A DNA stretch of 64,000 nt from Plantago major (GCA_026545765.1 CM048844.1:22452237-22516236); one strand, 5' to 3'; positions 23,601 through 35,698 are shown, counted from the stretch's first letter. Translations and numbers: made by a program. The notes: generated from the letters alone by a model not told the origin.

Positions 23601-24928
23601 TAACGAATTGGACTTTTGTAGATTGAGCCTCGAATTTTTGGAAAGGTTCAGTTATTAATGTCATAACTCCACACGTCCTCTTTGTATGAGATTATTAACT
23701 TTGAATCGGAATTTGTACAAATTCGATGTTTAAGTTAGATATATTTAACGCGTATCTATAGAATTATTTATTTTTTAACTCATTAAATTTCATATTTTCA
23801 TAGAAGGATCGCTGAAATTGTTGATCCGCTTTTGGTGCATACAAGTGCGTTCGAAATATCTGACCGGAAAGTAATGATGTGACTGTGAGCAACTTGGTAA
23901 TATGATTACTCAAATTGCAATTTTCTCTGTACTCTCATCACTAATTATCGCTTAACTCCGTGTCTTATCATCCTCCATAAAATTGCCGCTTCAAGCTCAC
24001 ATTTGAGTTCGGACATAAATTGTTGAGTAGGTTTTAAGATAAATTGTGATTAATTGTTGAGTAAGCTGTAAGAGTAATTAGCCTTTTGGAAATATTAGGG
24101 GGAACAAATTAATTTTCACGAGTGTAAAATACGGGATATAGTAAAACGCACTATGTCGGTACAATATTACTTGTGAAAAGATAGAACTAATATGCAATTA
24201 AGCAATATGATTACAAGAAGAATTTGGATAAAGTAGTTAATTTGTCGTGACTTGATTAACTTTTAGAGGCAGAAAGTCAACATTCGCCTTTTGTTTTAGT
24301 ACGTGATTTTCTCCAAAACTAAAGATACCTATGACAAAGATTAGAGGGGGAAACTGGTAATCAAGGTCGTAAAATAATCATTAACATTAATATCTACAGT
24401 ACCACACACCAATATTTGTCGATCTTTGCCTTGACAACAAAGTTGTTACTTGTAAACTTCTCTTAATAGATAAACTGCATGATAAACCATATTTAGTGCG
24501 AAGAGAGAGCAAGAGGAGAGAAATCAATTTAATCTCATTTTTATAATTTCATGCGCTACGTACGACCTTCGTGTCTTAACTCTTCATGCGAGTTACACAC
24601 TTTAATGAAGGTACCGATCATGAAAAGATAAGAGAAATCTGCATAAAAACAAACAGTTTTGCCTATTCAAGCCAGGCCGCAACATATATGGGAGCCAAAT
24701 CAGTCAATAGGCAAGGCCAGGCTACAGGCGCGCCACCTCTCAAGGCCACAACCTTGCTTGCTCCGGGACTAAAATTCAGTTTAGAATGAGTTAACTCTTT
24801 CATACATTAATCATCACATTATGTGCATTAATCATTCTTCTACCACTAGGTGTATCGAGTGAATAATGCGTCTAGTTACGTCCATTTACCAAACAGAATT
24901 ACACATGTACGAAAACTCGTTTCCAACA
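20664..24928. other. Long intergenic region downstream of the PPR gene
   Basis: The first kilobase or so may hold the PPR 3'UTR. The rest is AT-rich, with scattered short frames lacking codon bias or family motifs (for example 22700-22885 and 24586-24789). I see no gene, RNA gene or well-bounded element here. Confidence 0.5.
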
Positions 24929-25433
24929 TGTTAGAAGTATAATAGGATTATGATTCTTTAATGTTGGTAATTAGAAGTATAATTGGAATATGATTCCTTA
25001 TTGATATCTAGCTATACATACTTGTATATATATGCGATTGATGAATGAGAAGAGGCAGGGAAAATAATTTTTCCATATCTGTAATTAGATTTCAAAATTT
25101 TCCAAAAAAAATCAGAAGAATCTTAGATTTTCGTTAAAAGTGGCGGTATACTCGTGTTTGTTGGCAAATTGAATTTGCTGGAATATCAAGAACAATGAAA
25201 CTGGAAGAAGATTATGGACCACCTGACCCGATTTTCGGAATCGAAACCGATGATGAAGACAATGAGGCTGATACAGATTACAACCATGAAAGAATTATTT
25301 TCCCTACCTCTTCTCATTCATCAATCGCATATATATACAAGTATGTATAGCTAGATATCAATAAGGAATCATATTCCAATTATACTTCTAATTACCAACA
25401 TTAAAGAATCATAATCCTATTATACTTCTAACA
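24929..25433. mobile_element. Inverted pair of 147-bp LTR-like arms
   Basis: The left arm 24929-25075 runs TGTTAGAAGTAT to TTTTTCCA. The right arm 25287-25433 is its near-perfect reverse complement, TGTTAGAAGTAT to TTCTTTCA when read inward. Each arm therefore has TG...CA ends and Copia-LTR-like composition, but the arms are inverted instead of direct. Flanking 5-mers are caaca (24924-24928) and caacg (25434-25438), a target duplication with one mismatch. The 211-bp centre holds a small acidic frame starting MKLEEDYGPPDPIFGIETDD at 25195. No primer-binding site of the usual type follows the left arm. Confidence 0.8.
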
Positions 25434-25639
25434 CAACGTGATTGGAAATCATATAAGCAGTACATCGAACGAAATGAAAGTTAACTTGATCATTTCACTA
25501 ATATTCTTAATAAACTATAGAATACTGGAAAATCACAATAGAATAACTACTAATGAAGCATTTAATTTATTAATTCAAATATTTCTCTATATCTAATTAT
25601 TTAATAATATTATTGTAAGTTATCTCATTAAAAGTAAGT

Positions 25640-26010
25640 GTATGTTTGGCAACACCTTATAAATTATTGACTTATAAATCAGTTTCACCTTATTTGACCA
25701 AAATCAGATGATTGACTGAAAAAGTTGTTTAGTAAACGTCCAACTTATTCTTTTTCAGCCACCTTATAATGTAGCTTATAAAATAAAGTAACTCATGTAC
25801 CGTATTGAGAAACAAGTCACTTTATCTAACTTACCTACTAACTTTATCGGCCAATTTGTCAAACACGTTGATTCAAACAACTACCTTATCGGTCTCAAAT
25901 TTCAACAACCTTATTAATCATCTTATCAGCTTTCAGTCACCTTATCAGTTTTCAGTCACTTTATAAATTTTTAGTCACCTTATCAGCTAACTCTGACAAT
26001 GATACCCTAA
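25640..26010. mobile_element. AT-rich MITE-like element with internal short repeats
   Basis: Left edge gtgtatgtttggcaacacc; right edge read inward gggtatcattgtcagag, weakly inverted. The right part holds iterations of cttatcagttttcagtcac. No target duplication was fixed. Confidence 0.3.
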
Positions 26011-26150
26011 ATCTATTTCATTATTTTCATTCATGAATGTTAGTTCATATAATTCCCTTAATTTTGCTTGAAAACCTAACTTCAAAAACCTTGTCTAAGC
26101 GACAGAAGTACAGGACTGCAATCAAGTGAAAAGTGGATATCTTAAAAAAT

Positions 26151-26420
26151 TAATTCCTCTGTCCCGGGAATAGCTTCCCATTTTGCCATTTTGGGTGTAT
26201 CAGATAAAACTTCTCATTTCCTTTTTTGGTAACCACTCACCCAACTTTAACATTAAATATACTCAAAAGTAAACCCACTAATTTTATTTTATCCAACTTT
26301 TAACTTCAAAAATCAATTTGAGGGGCCCGCTAGTACTATTTTATTCAAAAGTAATATATACCTTATTTTCTCCACCAAAAAAGTAAATGGGAAGCTATTA
26401 CCGGGACGGGGAAAGTAGTA
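26151..26420. mobile_element. Stowaway-like MITE
   Basis: Left end attcctctgtcccgggaatag and right end ctattaccgggacggggaaa are inverted, with a further inverted match (gcttcccatttt / aaatgggaagc). TA flanks are present. Confidence 0.7.
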
Positions 26421-28070
26421 AAAAGATGATTGATTCCTTGAATCCTTGGCGTTGAATTTGAAATTTACAAATGATGGAGGGTGATATTTGCAAATTGCAA
26501 TAAATATTTGTCTTGCCATAAATGGACACGATCATCATTAGTATATTTAAGTGTGATCTACGGTAATGGAATTACAATCGGAATAAAAATGAAAATTTCA
26601 AAATGTTTAGAAACCGTGAAGTAATGTAGTCTGTTTTCAACCATAAGGTCAAATAAACCTTGTTTATGGATGAATTTCTCCTCTTTAACTAAAGTGACTA
26701 AACAAATGAGCCATAGCTCAAATATCAAAGAGCACAAGTCCAATATGAGAAAAGTCTACAATTGTATCTCATTATCAAACCATTAGCAATATATATAAAG
26801 AAAATCAGTGAGCATATAAATATTCCTCCAGCCTCATGCTTAAGCTATGTCATGACTCCGTGGTTGCTGGAACACTTCATGACGACGAGCATACAATCCA
26901 TCATGTCTCCGAACTGCCATTCCAGCCCTATACTCTCAACCAATCCGCGGATATAGCCGTGTCAACTTGGACCCGAACAACATCTTCAAAAATTTATGAC
27001 ATGATATCAACAGCTTGTTCAATAAAAGTTTTTTTTTTTTTTTTTTATATTTAATAACTTGGAAACTAGATTTGGTTGTAAATTATCGGGGCATAGAAGT
27101 CTTATAGGGGTATAAATTAGTAGTAATTAATTGTGATGATCTTTTGGACCATTTAAGGCAAAGGACGGGAGAGTGCTAATTGCAATAATTAGGTTTTCTT
27201 GAAATGGGCATATCATCATTGGTACTTAATGCTTATGATATGAATTTCCCAATTAAGGCAACGACAATCAGTTAATATAATATATAATTAAAACTATACT
27301 TCTTGAGTTCGTGTATCACGTGGTCGTGTCTTAATCTTAAAACGAAAAGTCTGTAATATGAATTGATAATCTATAATACCGAATGTACATCTGCTACGGG
27401 TACATTCAAATTATGCATTCTTCTTTTTCCTTAACTATGTATCAAACACGTACATGTAACATGTTTAATGGTACGGATATATAGGGTTCGGAGAAAGTAA
27501 CAATTAAACAATAACTTCATAGGTATTTATATATATCCCATAAGGTTTAAACTATACCCGTTTAGAAGCATGTCTCGGTTTAGTTTGCATTTCTGTAAGC
27601 CTCATTAATGCAGAATAGAATGAAATAGTATCACCCCACAAAGTATCTGTTGGTGGCAAACTTTCTTACAAAGCATCTTTTGGTAGTACCTAACAATATT
27701 AAGAGCATTATCAGACAAAGGTAAAATGAATGAAAGATTTAACACAGTTTTCAATATGTTTTCCATTGAAACATGGAGGAAATGGGAAAATTCGATCCGG
27801 TCTTATCCCCAGTGATCTCACTATCTCACTGTAGCAATGAGTCCACACTGTGGATCCCACTGCTACAGTGAGAGGGTAAGCCGAGGTCTAACGAACCGAG
27901 GAAATGATGCATTTATACCCCCTTGCAAAAAAAAAGTACGGTTAAATGATGCATTTATACCCCCTTGCACTTCTTATAAAACATGTTTTCGTTTAAAAAA
28001 AAAAAAAAAAAAAAAAAAAAGTTCAACAAGAGTCTAAAGATAATTGAGGAACTAAGGGCTCACGTCCTTG
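26421..28070. other. Intergenic AT-rich stretch, no gene seen
   Basis: Contains T-runs (27029-27046), a 27-base A-run ending near 28020, and a direct duplication of aaatgatgcatttatacccc (about 27902 and 27945). No open frame carries a recognisable motif. Confidence 0.5.
27842..27985 (+). repeat. Short repeat also seen at 9028, followed by a 47-bp tandem duplication
   Basis: gtccacact, ctacagtgagagggt and cgaggtctaacgaaccgagg here correspond to gtccacact, ctacggtgagagggt and a rearranged downstream part at 9030-9075, inside the PPR relic. Directly after comes the duplicated aaatgatgcatttatacccc unit. The family is not identified. Confidence 0.4.
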
Positions 28071-28522
28071 GGTAGGATTGAATTACTTCTCCGAGTCTAC
28101 CATTTTGCTTCCATTTCCCTTTGGATGCCTCAATCGAAAATCACTAACGTTCGGGAGACGTATCGGGTTTCTTTTGACGTTAGTATTCCTCCATTGGCGG
28201 ATTTAGTTTCACACCCCCTAACTCTCGGCTTATCGTCGTTTGAGGATAAGACACACTAGACGATGGGGTGGCTAGATGTTCATCCGTCTTGGGGCGTTGT
28301 GGGAGCTCGGTTGGGGAGTACTCTTTCTTTGCTGCTGGTGATTAGTGGGGAGGTGGTTCTGTTGCAGTTTTGTCAGGCTGTGGAGTTTTATACTTTGGTT
28401 TTGGCTTTTGTTTGGTGTGGACAGGCTTTACTTGTATTTTGACGTTGTATTTGGTCTTGAAACTCATATGCATTTCTTATGCTCTGGAGCTTCTTAATAA
28501 ATTTTAAATTCTTCAAAAAAAA
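28071..28522 (+). mobile_element. 5'-truncated LINE 3' tail
   Basis: GT-rich 3'UTR-like sequence (tgttgcagttttgtcaggctg, ggctttacttgtattttgac) ends ctggagcttcttaataaatttt then an A-run, the usual look of plant L1 3' ends. A possible short target repeat tccttg lies at 28065-28070 and directly after the A-run at 28523-28528. Confidence 0.5.
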
Positions 28523-28614
28523 TCCTTGAATAGAGTTACAAAACATTGGTATGGAAGAATTTAATAAATGTAATTAGTTGTTACTATGAATTAGATGTTA
28601 ACTTCACAGAGCAT

Positions 28615-29123
28615 TGTTGAGATCGACGTTGAGACAACATTGAATACACAGTAAAGGATGAAGACTAAAGATAACGTGTTATAATATGATTATCTCTGGC
28701 AATTGGAGGGAGAGTCATAACTAACTAACTAACATATATTGGTTCTAAGAAGATTCTACAAGGATTTGGAGCAGTTATCTTGTTATTTGCGTATATAATC
28801 ATTTGTATAGTAGTTTTTGTTGTCATTTTTCATCATTATTCACATTGTTGTAGAACAATTCGTAGCTAGAGAGAAAACAGAGAAATAGCCATTAGAGAAG
28901 AGCTTTGAGCTTGAATTCTCTTGATAAATCTTGTAATAATATGTAATACTTTCTTTATCTAGTGAAGCGTCTGATCTTTTTCGGGTAGACATTGCCGAAT
29001 CACGTAATTCAGGCGTTTGATTACTCTTATCGTTCAATTGTGGTTTCCGGTCAAGTTTGGGTTTCTTGAGTAGATATATAGGAATTTCTTCGAATTCGAC
29101 CTTGATTGTGGATTAGTTTAACA
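28615..29123 (+). repeat. Possible solo LTR of a Copia element
   Basis: Begins TGTTGAGATCG and ends GTTTAACA, with a central run resembling an LTR transcript start and polyadenylation region (gtaataatatgtaatac) and a GTTTGATTACTC block typical of plant Copia U5. The flanks agcat and attat do not match as a target duplication, so this is tentative. Confidence 0.35.
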
Positions 29124-29149
29124 ATTATATACAAAATATTGGTTTTGGT

Positions 29150-29335
29150 GTTTAGAGTTGACGGTTTCTTTCCAACATGTTTTACGTACTGTTAACTTGA
29201 TGGCTCATAACCTTGCTAAGAATGTGGTTAGTGATAGTGATGGTAGTACGGAATTACCTGTCTGATTTAGGTGATCTTTGTACGCATTTTGCATCGATGA
29301 TTGAATGAAATTCTATTTTTCTCAAAAATAAAACT
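29150..29335 (+). pseudogene. LINE ORF2 tail (RNase H-like end) with 3' end
   Basis: In frame the sequence reads VSFQHVLRTVNLMAHNLAKN then VVSDSDGSTELPV and stop, matching the H-V-x-R-x2-N-x2-A-H-x-L-A end of the RNase H-like domain in plant LINE ORF2. A short 3'UTR ends ctcaaaaataaaa. The upstream part is missing. Confidence 0.6.
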
Positions 29336-29504
29336 CCTTATTTAATTTAATTATACCGTAAGACATTAGTTTACAAATAGTACATGCTAAAATGTGAATA
29401 CGGCAGCCTGTAGATATTTCAAACGAACCACAATTTATTAAAAAATCAAAACCCACCCATTTTTATGAAAATATTGCAAAACCACCCATTTGATGAATGA
29501 AGTA

Positions 29505-29690
29505 CTCGCTCCATTTACAATTGTGTTAGACACAATTTGTAAGAAAAAAAAACATAAAAGTACATGTGGGGCAAATTGTGTGGTTACAAATGAGTATAAG
29601 ATAATGGAAAAGTACATGTGGCTCCACAAGTGTGTGGTTATAAATGAGTGACAAAGTGCATGTGGCCCCAATATAGAATATATGAATTCA
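29505..29690. mobile_element. Stowaway-like MITE fragment
   Basis: The left end gtactcgctccatttacaa plus ttgtgttagacacaattt mirrors the right half of the MITE at 42611-42866 (aattgtgtctaacacaattg). The right terminus is missing. Confidence 0.5.
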
Positions 29691-29978
29691 TAGGAAGTGA
29701 TCAATTGAATTATTTGTTAGGCATAGCCTCTATATATATACAAATTTATAGTTAGTATCATAGTAGTAAAAGGTTTCAATATATAACTAAAAAAAGTAGA
29801 ATTCTATAATTAATCAACTTCCTTAATACGCCCCCGCAAAATAGACGTTCCATCAGCAACGAAAATTTTGGAGCGCAAGGTCTCAAAACGAGCTCGAGGA
29901 AGGGGTTTGGTGAGAGCATCTGCAAGTTGATCCAAAGTATTAACATAAGATACATAAATGAGACCCTCTTGTGACAAG

Positions 29979-30380
29979 TCACGGATAAAAGTGCAAGTCA
30001 AGCGTAATATGCTTCATGCGGGGGTGCATCACTGGATGAAGAGCAAGATGAGTAGCATTCATATTATCACAAAGGTCATGAGGACTTGTCCAAACTAGTA
30101 CACCAAGCTCATGAAACAACTGTCGTATCCAACAAACTTCAGATGAAGCAGAGGCGAGAGCACGATATTCAGCTTCAGTTGAGGAACGAGCAATACCTGA
30201 CTGCTTTCGAGAACGCCAAAAAATAGGATTTGGACCAAGAAAAACGACATAAGCAGAGGTGGAACGCCCGTCACTCAAATCACCACCAAAATCGGAGTCA
30301 GAGAACGCAGTAAGAGACAAATCAGTAGGAGGGCGAAGTAAGAGACCAGAGTAAACAGTGCCCTTAAGATAGCGAAACAA
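29979..30380 (-). pseudogene. Copia RNase H domain
   Basis: Contains LTAFSDSDFGGDLSDGRST, FWRSRKQSGIARSSTEAEYR and the MHPRMKHITLDLHF block, the Copia RNase H layout. The frame is broken both upstream (near 30380) and downstream (near 29985). Confidence 0.8.
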
Positions 30381-30465
30381 CCTTTTGCCAGCTCCCCGTC
30401 ATGATCAGAAGGATTGGCCATAGATTGTGCAAGGCAGTTCACCGTAAAAGCAATATCGGGACGAG

Positions 30466-31314
30466 TTAAGGTGAGATACTGGAGACCTCCAAGAGCACGA
30501 CGATACTCCATAGCATCAGTAGGCTCTTTAACCAAAGTAGTACGCTTAGTAGCCATAGTAGTGGATAATGGTTTGCAACCGTCCATGTGATTTCGACGAA
30601 GAAGATCCATAGTATACTTGTGTTGAGAAAGAAACATATATATACCTTCCTTACAAGAAGCAACCTCAATGCCCAAGAAGTAGGAGAGGGGACCAAAATC
30701 CTTAACAGCAAATCTACTATGAAGATGATAACATCAGCAATAGCATCAGAGTTTGAGCCGGTGATAATTAGATCATCAACATAAACAAGAACAATAAGGC
30801 GAACTCCATTCTTAGACCGAGTAAATAAGGAAGTATCAGCAACTGATTGCACAAAACCATAATCCAAAAGTGCTGAACTAAGAGCTTGATACCAAGCATG
30901 AGGAGCTTGACGCAAGCCATAGAGTGACTTGCGAAGTTTACACATGGTAGAGGCAAATGACGAATTAATAAAACCAGGAGGTTGTACCATATATACAGGC
31001 TCAGAAAGATTTCCATGTAAAAAGGCATTGTTGATATCAATATGCTGGAGACGCCACTGAAATTTGAGTGCAAGGGACAAAACTGTACGAATAGTGACAG
31101 GTTTAATAACCGGGCTAAAAGTGTCATTGTAATTGATTCCAGGGCGTTGATGGAAGCCTTTAGCAACAAGACGTGCTTTAAACTTATCGATAGAGCCTTC
31201 AGTTTTGCGTTTCACTCGAAAAACCCATTTACATCCAACGACATTCGCTCCCGGAGGAGGAGAGACAAGATCCAATGTACCATGTTTTGTGAGAGCTGTG
31301 AATTCTTCATACAT
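30466..31314 (-). pseudogene. Copia reverse transcriptase domain
   Basis: 282-codon frame with the RT blocks NVVGCKWVFRVKRK, LVAKGFHQRPGINYNDTFSP, IDINNAFLHG, SLYGLRQAPHAWY and the catalytic YVDD. After YVDDLIITGSNSDAI the frame is lost and the protein continues in the frame of 30676-30275, so a frameshift lies near 30720-30680. Confidence 0.85.
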
Positions 31315-31873
31315 TGCTTGATACCGGCGGGGGTCGGCAAGAGCCTTAGAAACAGAAGTGGGTTCCTCATCAGAGGATGATGGGTGGCGACATGAAACGC
31401 CTTAGGTCTAAATATGTTGTGTTGACTTCGTGTGGACATATTATGGGGCCTAGGAGGGGGTGGTTGGTTGCGACGGCCTGGGAGAGCACCTGGAGGCCGG
31501 GTGGGGTCACTAAGAGGTATAGCACATGGTGGGGTTGAAGGTGACACGGGAGAGGAGAACTCGGGTTCAGCTGGCAATAAAGGAGAAGTATGTGTCGGAG
31601 TCTGAGTTAAAATATGAGATGGCGGTGTGGTAGGCACCGGAGATGTTATTATAGTTTGTGCTGGTGGTGGTGCAACTGTGTGTGGTAGAGGTGGTGTTAT
31701 AGTTGGTGCTGCTGGCTGTGCAATAGGATGAAACATGGTAATTGGAACCGAAGATGGTGGAGTAGTAGATACTGGAGGACAGGCAGGAGCAGGAGTTTTG
31801 AACGGAAAAATGAATTTCGAGAAATGCACATGTCGAGATACAAATACACGAGAGGTATCCGGGTTCATACAAC

Positions 31874-32537
31874 TAGGGCTGAGCATTAGTGGACCGGACC
31901 CGAATTTTACCCTGACCCGGACCTGACCCGGACCGGCCCATTTTTTCCGGTCCGGGTCTCGGGTCTATGTTTTACCAAAATTCGGGTTTCGGGTCGGGTC
32001 GGGTCAAAACCCGGAAAAATTCGGTCCAACCCGGAACGACCCGGACAAGGCTTGGTACATCTAATCTTTCCCACACCGAAACTAAGTCTATTTGCATGTG
32101 TTATTACTACTTACTAACTTAAACTTAGACAATGTGAAAAGAATATAATATTTTTTAAATTCCAATTTACCCAAGTGAGTGTGCTAGACTGCTAGTGTAG
32201 TAGTTCCTGAAATTTGAAATGAAAAATGATGTGCATGTGCTAGTGACTAGGTACTAGATAGTGTTGCTTAGGTGGAATTTATTTAATGGTGTTGTTTAAC
32301 TTCATGCAGATTAATTATTTGTTTATGAGTTTTGTTGTGTAATGTGCAATAACTAATTATTAAATTAGTCCTTTTTTTTTATCAACACTTAACAGGGTCA
32401 AAATGGGTCCAGCCCGGATTTTACCGGTCGATGCAGGCTGGACCTGCTCCAATCTGATCCGGTCTCGAGTCGATAATCTGTGATCCTTTATCTACAGGTC
32501 CATTTTCGGGTCGGGTCTGGCCCGGTGCTCAGCCCTA
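31874..32537. mobile_element. Non-autonomous hAT-type element, 664 bp, inside the Copia relic
   Basis: A perfect 8-bp target duplication catacaac flanks it (31866-31873 and 32538-32545). The ends are TAGGGCTGAGCATTAG and, inward from the right, TAGGGCTGAGCACCGG. Subterminal regions are packed with gacccgg/ccgggtc words, in opposite senses at the two ends. No transposase. It sits in the segment joining integrase to RT. Confidence 0.93.
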
Positions 32538-33895
32538 CATACAACGATAGGCGCTTTGTGAGGTAGAGTATCCGATAAATAAACATGGGCGAGATGGTGA
32601 GTCAAGCTTAGTTGATGTGTAAGGCTTCAACCATGGGAAACACAAGCAACCAAAGGTTCACAGTTTGAGATAATTCAGAGTAGAACCAAATAAAGCCTCA
32701 AATGGACTACGCCCCTGCAAAATTGGAGTAGGTAGTCGGTTGATGAAGTATGTTTCTATTTGAAGCGCACATGACCAAAATGGTGAGGAAGGCCTGCATG
32801 ATGGAGAAGAGCGCGACCCGTCTCAAGAAGATGTCTATGACGGCGCTCATCAATACCATTTTGTTCGGGAGTGTGTGGTGCTGTAGTTAGGAAACTGATA
32901 CCGGAGGAAGCAAAATAGCGGCGTAAATCAATAAATTCTCCATCATTATCATTGTAGAAGTTTTTAACCTTATGACCAAATTGTTTCTCAATTAAGGGAA
33001 CAAGACGTTGGACAATGGTTGCAACTTCAGACTTTGCCGCTATAGGGAACAACCAACAATATCGGCTAAACTAGTCAACAAGTAACAAGTAGTATCGGCT
33101 GCCATCCACGGAAGCAACTGAAGTAGGACCCCAAACATTAGCAAATATATAATGTAGAGGATGTAACGCAATAAACGAAGATTTACGGAAGTAATTTCTG
33201 AGTCATACTAACACCACATGAGATGCAAAACTTATTCAAAGTACCAGAATGACTAGAAACCGATAACTTGAACTTAGAAATAATATTGGAGCTAGTTCAT
33301 ACCGATGGATGACCGAGTCTAGCATGCCAAGTGAGGGTTGTTGTGCGTTCGCCCATAGAAGAAAAGAGCGCTCCGGATTTCATGTATCTACTAGGTGGGC
33401 GAAAATAATAAACTCCTTTATTGCAAAGTCCTCGCGCCAAATGCGCCCCCGTGAGGAGATCCTTCACAAGAAAGTAATTCGGGAAAAATTCGAGAGACAC
33501 GCCATTTGTGCGTGTAAACTCATGAACGGATAAGAGGTTATGCTTCGCCGTAGGCACACACATAACATTAGTTAGAGTAAAATTGTGGGTCGGATTGGAA
33601 ACAATACCCGTACCGGTATGAGTAATAGGCAAACCAGAACCATCGGTTAGATGCACCTCCTCGTTACCCTCGTATGCAAATTTGGTGGAAAGATTATTGC
33701 AGTCGTTAGTTATGTGGTGTGTTGCACCATAGTCAACAAGCCAAGATGGATGTATCGGACGCAGGCGGAGGACTGGGTAGTGTTAGCTTGAAGGTCGTGC
33801 ATTCGACATTGTGGAGCGATATGACTAGGAGTGCGGTAGAGTTGACAATTTTTAGCTAATAATTAGAAAAAATGTGGTTAATCTGGAAGTATATA

Positions 33896-34207
33896 TGTAA
33901 CACTTAAAATTTCAAGTCAAGTTTCAAAGAGCTTAAAAAGATTGAGAACGTTACTCATACCAACAAGATGCACCTTTTTTTTCGGAAATCAATTCATAAG
34001 AACTCTAGAGCTAAATGTGCTTGCTCTGGAACAATTCTATGATGGGAACTGGTAAATCTCCCGGTTCGCGCACGAGTGAGGACAAAGTGTGCGGAAAAGG
34101 ACTTGTGTCAGTACAGTTGGGCCAGCATATCACCCGGAGAGCTGCCCATGAGTAACCAGGCCAGTATAAAGGGTTGGGCTCGATCGATTAGTGGTTGGGT
34201 TGTTATA
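33896..34207 (+). mobile_element. Solo Cassandra LTR with 5S rRNA-like segment
   Basis: Starts TGTAACACTTAAAATTTC and ends GGTTGTTATA. The core aagaactctagagctaaatg and tgcttgctctgg, with atgatgggaactgg further on, follows plant 5S rRNA (agaactccgaagttaagcg, tgcttgggcgag, aggatgggtgacc), the hallmark of Cassandra TRIMs. The flanks atata and atatg differ by one base, suggesting a worn target duplication. No internal region or second LTR. Confidence 0.85.
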
Positions 34208-34333
34208 ATATGTCTAGAATTAATTTATTTGCATTTTTACCTACTGAAATTGTGAATTTGCTAAAAACAAAAAAAGTGATGTGTAGGTCAATTGTGTTAC
34301 CACATGTCACTTTAAACTTATTTGGCCAAGTAA

Positions 34334-34700
34334 TCTATATATATGATAAAAGTGATGGTCTAGATGAAAGAAGAACCATGCCACGTATGCAAAAAGCTGA
34401 TGTGGCAAATTCTAGCAAAAAAATAATTCATTTATAAATCACTAATATTTGAGTCATCCGGTCAACATAAATTTGAATTTGTTTTCCTTCTTCTATTTAA
34501 TCATCCACGTGAAGTCAACATAAATTTCAAATAAGTTGTTTTAAATCTTCCCTATTTTTATGGGAAAAGTATTCTAATCTATATATATATATGATAAAAG
34601 TGATGATGATATTGAAAAATGAGATATGCCACAATAGGTAAAAGCTGACGTGGCAAAATTCATTGAAGAAAAAATGAATTTTTAATCAGCCAAAATTTTC
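34334..34700 (+). mobile_element. Two Helitron-like 5' ends
   Basis: A|TCTATATATATGATAAAAGTG starts at 34334 and A|TCTATATATATATATGAT starts at 34578. After each come related blocks (atgccac, aaaagctgatgtggcaaa / aaaagctgacgtggcaaa). Plant Helitrons start TC after an A and often look like this. A plausible plus-strand 3' end lies at 41587, but pairing is unproven. Confidence 0.5.
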
Positions 34701-35698
34701 TATTTCAAAACTTCTGCCGTTCCAAATGTTGTTAAGTTTTCCCACATTTCTTGGTATAGAAACTCACCAGTATTCTTTCTGGAACCATGTTAATTTATCT
34801 ACTTGGTCAAATTTGTTGCATAACAACCACTTCATCAATTGGGTCAAGTTTGTTACATAACAATAAGCCCACTTCTTCCGTTACTTAGCAAACACGCACA
34901 ACACTAGCATTATTTATAGTCCGTCTATTAGCCGATTGAAACATATGACTTATGTTTAGTACCATCGATCCACTAAGCTGCTTTCATCTATGTTCGATGT
35001 CGACATAAATAATTTCAAGAACGCCCCAGTCTTTTATTGAACATTTGCCGGATGATTTGCCGAATGATTTGCTCACTATCATTATCGAGAAGATTGCGCA
35101 TCAATCTACTAACTCATGGGCCACGATTACTAGCATTTCGAAGAGACGACGTCATCGGTGAACTTTTTAGCTACGCCACTATGCTTATCATATTATTCAG
35201 TGTTCTTTATTAGAGTTTCCTTTGTAGTATGCGTTCAATTATAGACAGAGTTATAGTAATTCAATTATACTTTTTCATCGTTCTCTTATGATTATCACTA
35301 TGCTGTAATTCTCCTTTTGTATTTTAATATATTAAAATCATTTGTTCAAAGCGTTGTTATCTGTTGAGTGCTTTAGTTTACCTGAGAATTATTAATTTGC
35401 AATAAGTGAATGAGTGGTTCCATCATAAGAGAACGATGATGTTTAGTGTAGTGTGTTACATTGTACAGAGTTGAATACAATATGGATTTGTTGTATAATT
35501 AAACTATATCTATAGATACAACTTAGACTAAAGTTGTTGAGAATAAGCTTTTGAGTAAGAGTAAATCTCTCATGATATTGTATAGAGATAAATTTTTGAG
35601 GAGCTGACATATTTTGGTTATAAAACTGGTCTAAAGTTGATGCAGGTAGATAATAAGATTAATGTTGCACCCATGTATAACCTTAATTAATCTGATTA

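Larger units (their letters stand above)
29810..33850 (-). mobile_element. Degenerate Ty1/Copia pol, split by a hAT element
   Basis: Read from high to low coordinates: protease-adjacent block (33656-33297, ending TLTWHARLGHPSV), integrase core (33052-32756, with the CNDNDGEF-like segment and PHTPEQNGIDERRHRHLLE), a Pro/Thr-rich linker (31886-31212), reverse transcriptase (31314-30466, with YVDDLIITG), and RNase H (30380-29979, containing STEAEYRALA) to the stop at 29810 (DALTKPLPRARFETLRSKIF). The frame changes several times and no gag or clear LTRs remain, so it is a dead copy. It differs from the Copia at 1-2281 where they can be compared (LWHSRLGHPG versus TWHARLGHPS). A hAT element interrupts it at 31874. 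Confidence 0.9.

Noticed and set aside
24586..24789. 67-codon frame with a Gly/Ala-rich C-terminus
   Set aside because: No recognisable family, no splice or promoter support.
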